From positions 1 through 14,772 of the forward strand of contig CAZVLE010000034.1 in the NCBI GenBank assembly GCA_964627855.1: 14,772 nt of DNA. Reading direction: 5' to 3'. The position numbers and the translations under genes are program-made. Shown one piece after another: positions 14,772 through 14,772 of this stretch; position 1 is the stretch's first letter; every line of letters starts with the position of its first letter. The notes below the pieces were generated by a model that saw nothing but the letters and a program-made list of their open reading frames with translations, did no database searches and was not told the origin of the DNA. The stretch comes from CAZVLE01 sp964627855 (GTDB lineage Bacteria; Bacillota; Dethiobacteria; DTU022).

Positions 14772-14772
14772 T

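Noticed and set aside
1..14772. CRISPR array, tRNA, rRNA, insertion sequence or prophage genes
   Set aside because: No regularly spaced repeats, cloverleaf, transposase or phage motif was seen on either strand.

Overview
The window looks like chromosomal DNA from a fermentative, low-to-mid-GC Bacillota, probably a clostridial-type anaerobe. The reasons are strong AGGAGG-like ribosome binding sites, a 442-residue PIN-PhoH protein of the YlaK type, a clostridial-style GH3 enzyme, and the remnant of an EFR1-type flavodoxin/ferredoxin gene. This placement is inference from gene content; there is no rRNA, tRNA or other marker to fix it.

Layout. Positions 1-700 are an eroded stretch on the minus strand. 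It holds the 5' end of a family 2 glycosyltransferase gene interrupted by an in-frame TAG, a frameshifted small gene, and two copies of a ~42-bp repeat that both read as the same C-terminal peptide. A membrane-anchored FMN-binding-domain protein follows (705-1091, minus), then a ~380-bp divergent gap with one very short ORF, then a PIN-PhoH ATPase (1476-2804, plus). Converging on phoH from the other side is a long minus-strand block: beta-galactosidase (GH2) > GH3 beta-glycosidase > DAHP synthase > chorismate mutase-prephenate dehydratase > GH4 alpha-galactosidase > EFR1 gene remnant. Reading plus again are a nitrilase-family amidohydrolase (12271-13242), divergent from the GH2 gene, then DNA polymerase IV on the minus strand (13360-14520) and the end of an unidentified minus-strand ORF.

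How the genes work together. The three glycosidases fit intracellular breakdown of galactosides and beta-glucosides of plant type (alpha-galactosides such as melibiose or raffinose, lactose-like beta-galactosides, cello- or aryl-beta-glucosides). No transporter or regulator of these sugars lies in the window. Two genes of phenylalanine synthesis sit in the middle of this block. aroF and pheA overlap by 4 bases, and aroF has its own good sigma-A-type promoter whose -35 box covers the stop codon of the GH3 gene, so the aromatic pair need not depend on sugar induction. Read-through into the GH4 gene is likely because only 36 bases separate pheA from it and no terminator is visible.

I do not see a clear new multi-gene system. 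The most interesting items are the sugar/aromatic interleaving with its embedded promoter, the short DAHP synthase paired with a PheA whose ACT effector motif is altered, the decayed GT2 and EFR1 genes, and short ORFs with ribosome binding sites that are cut by in-frame TAG codons.
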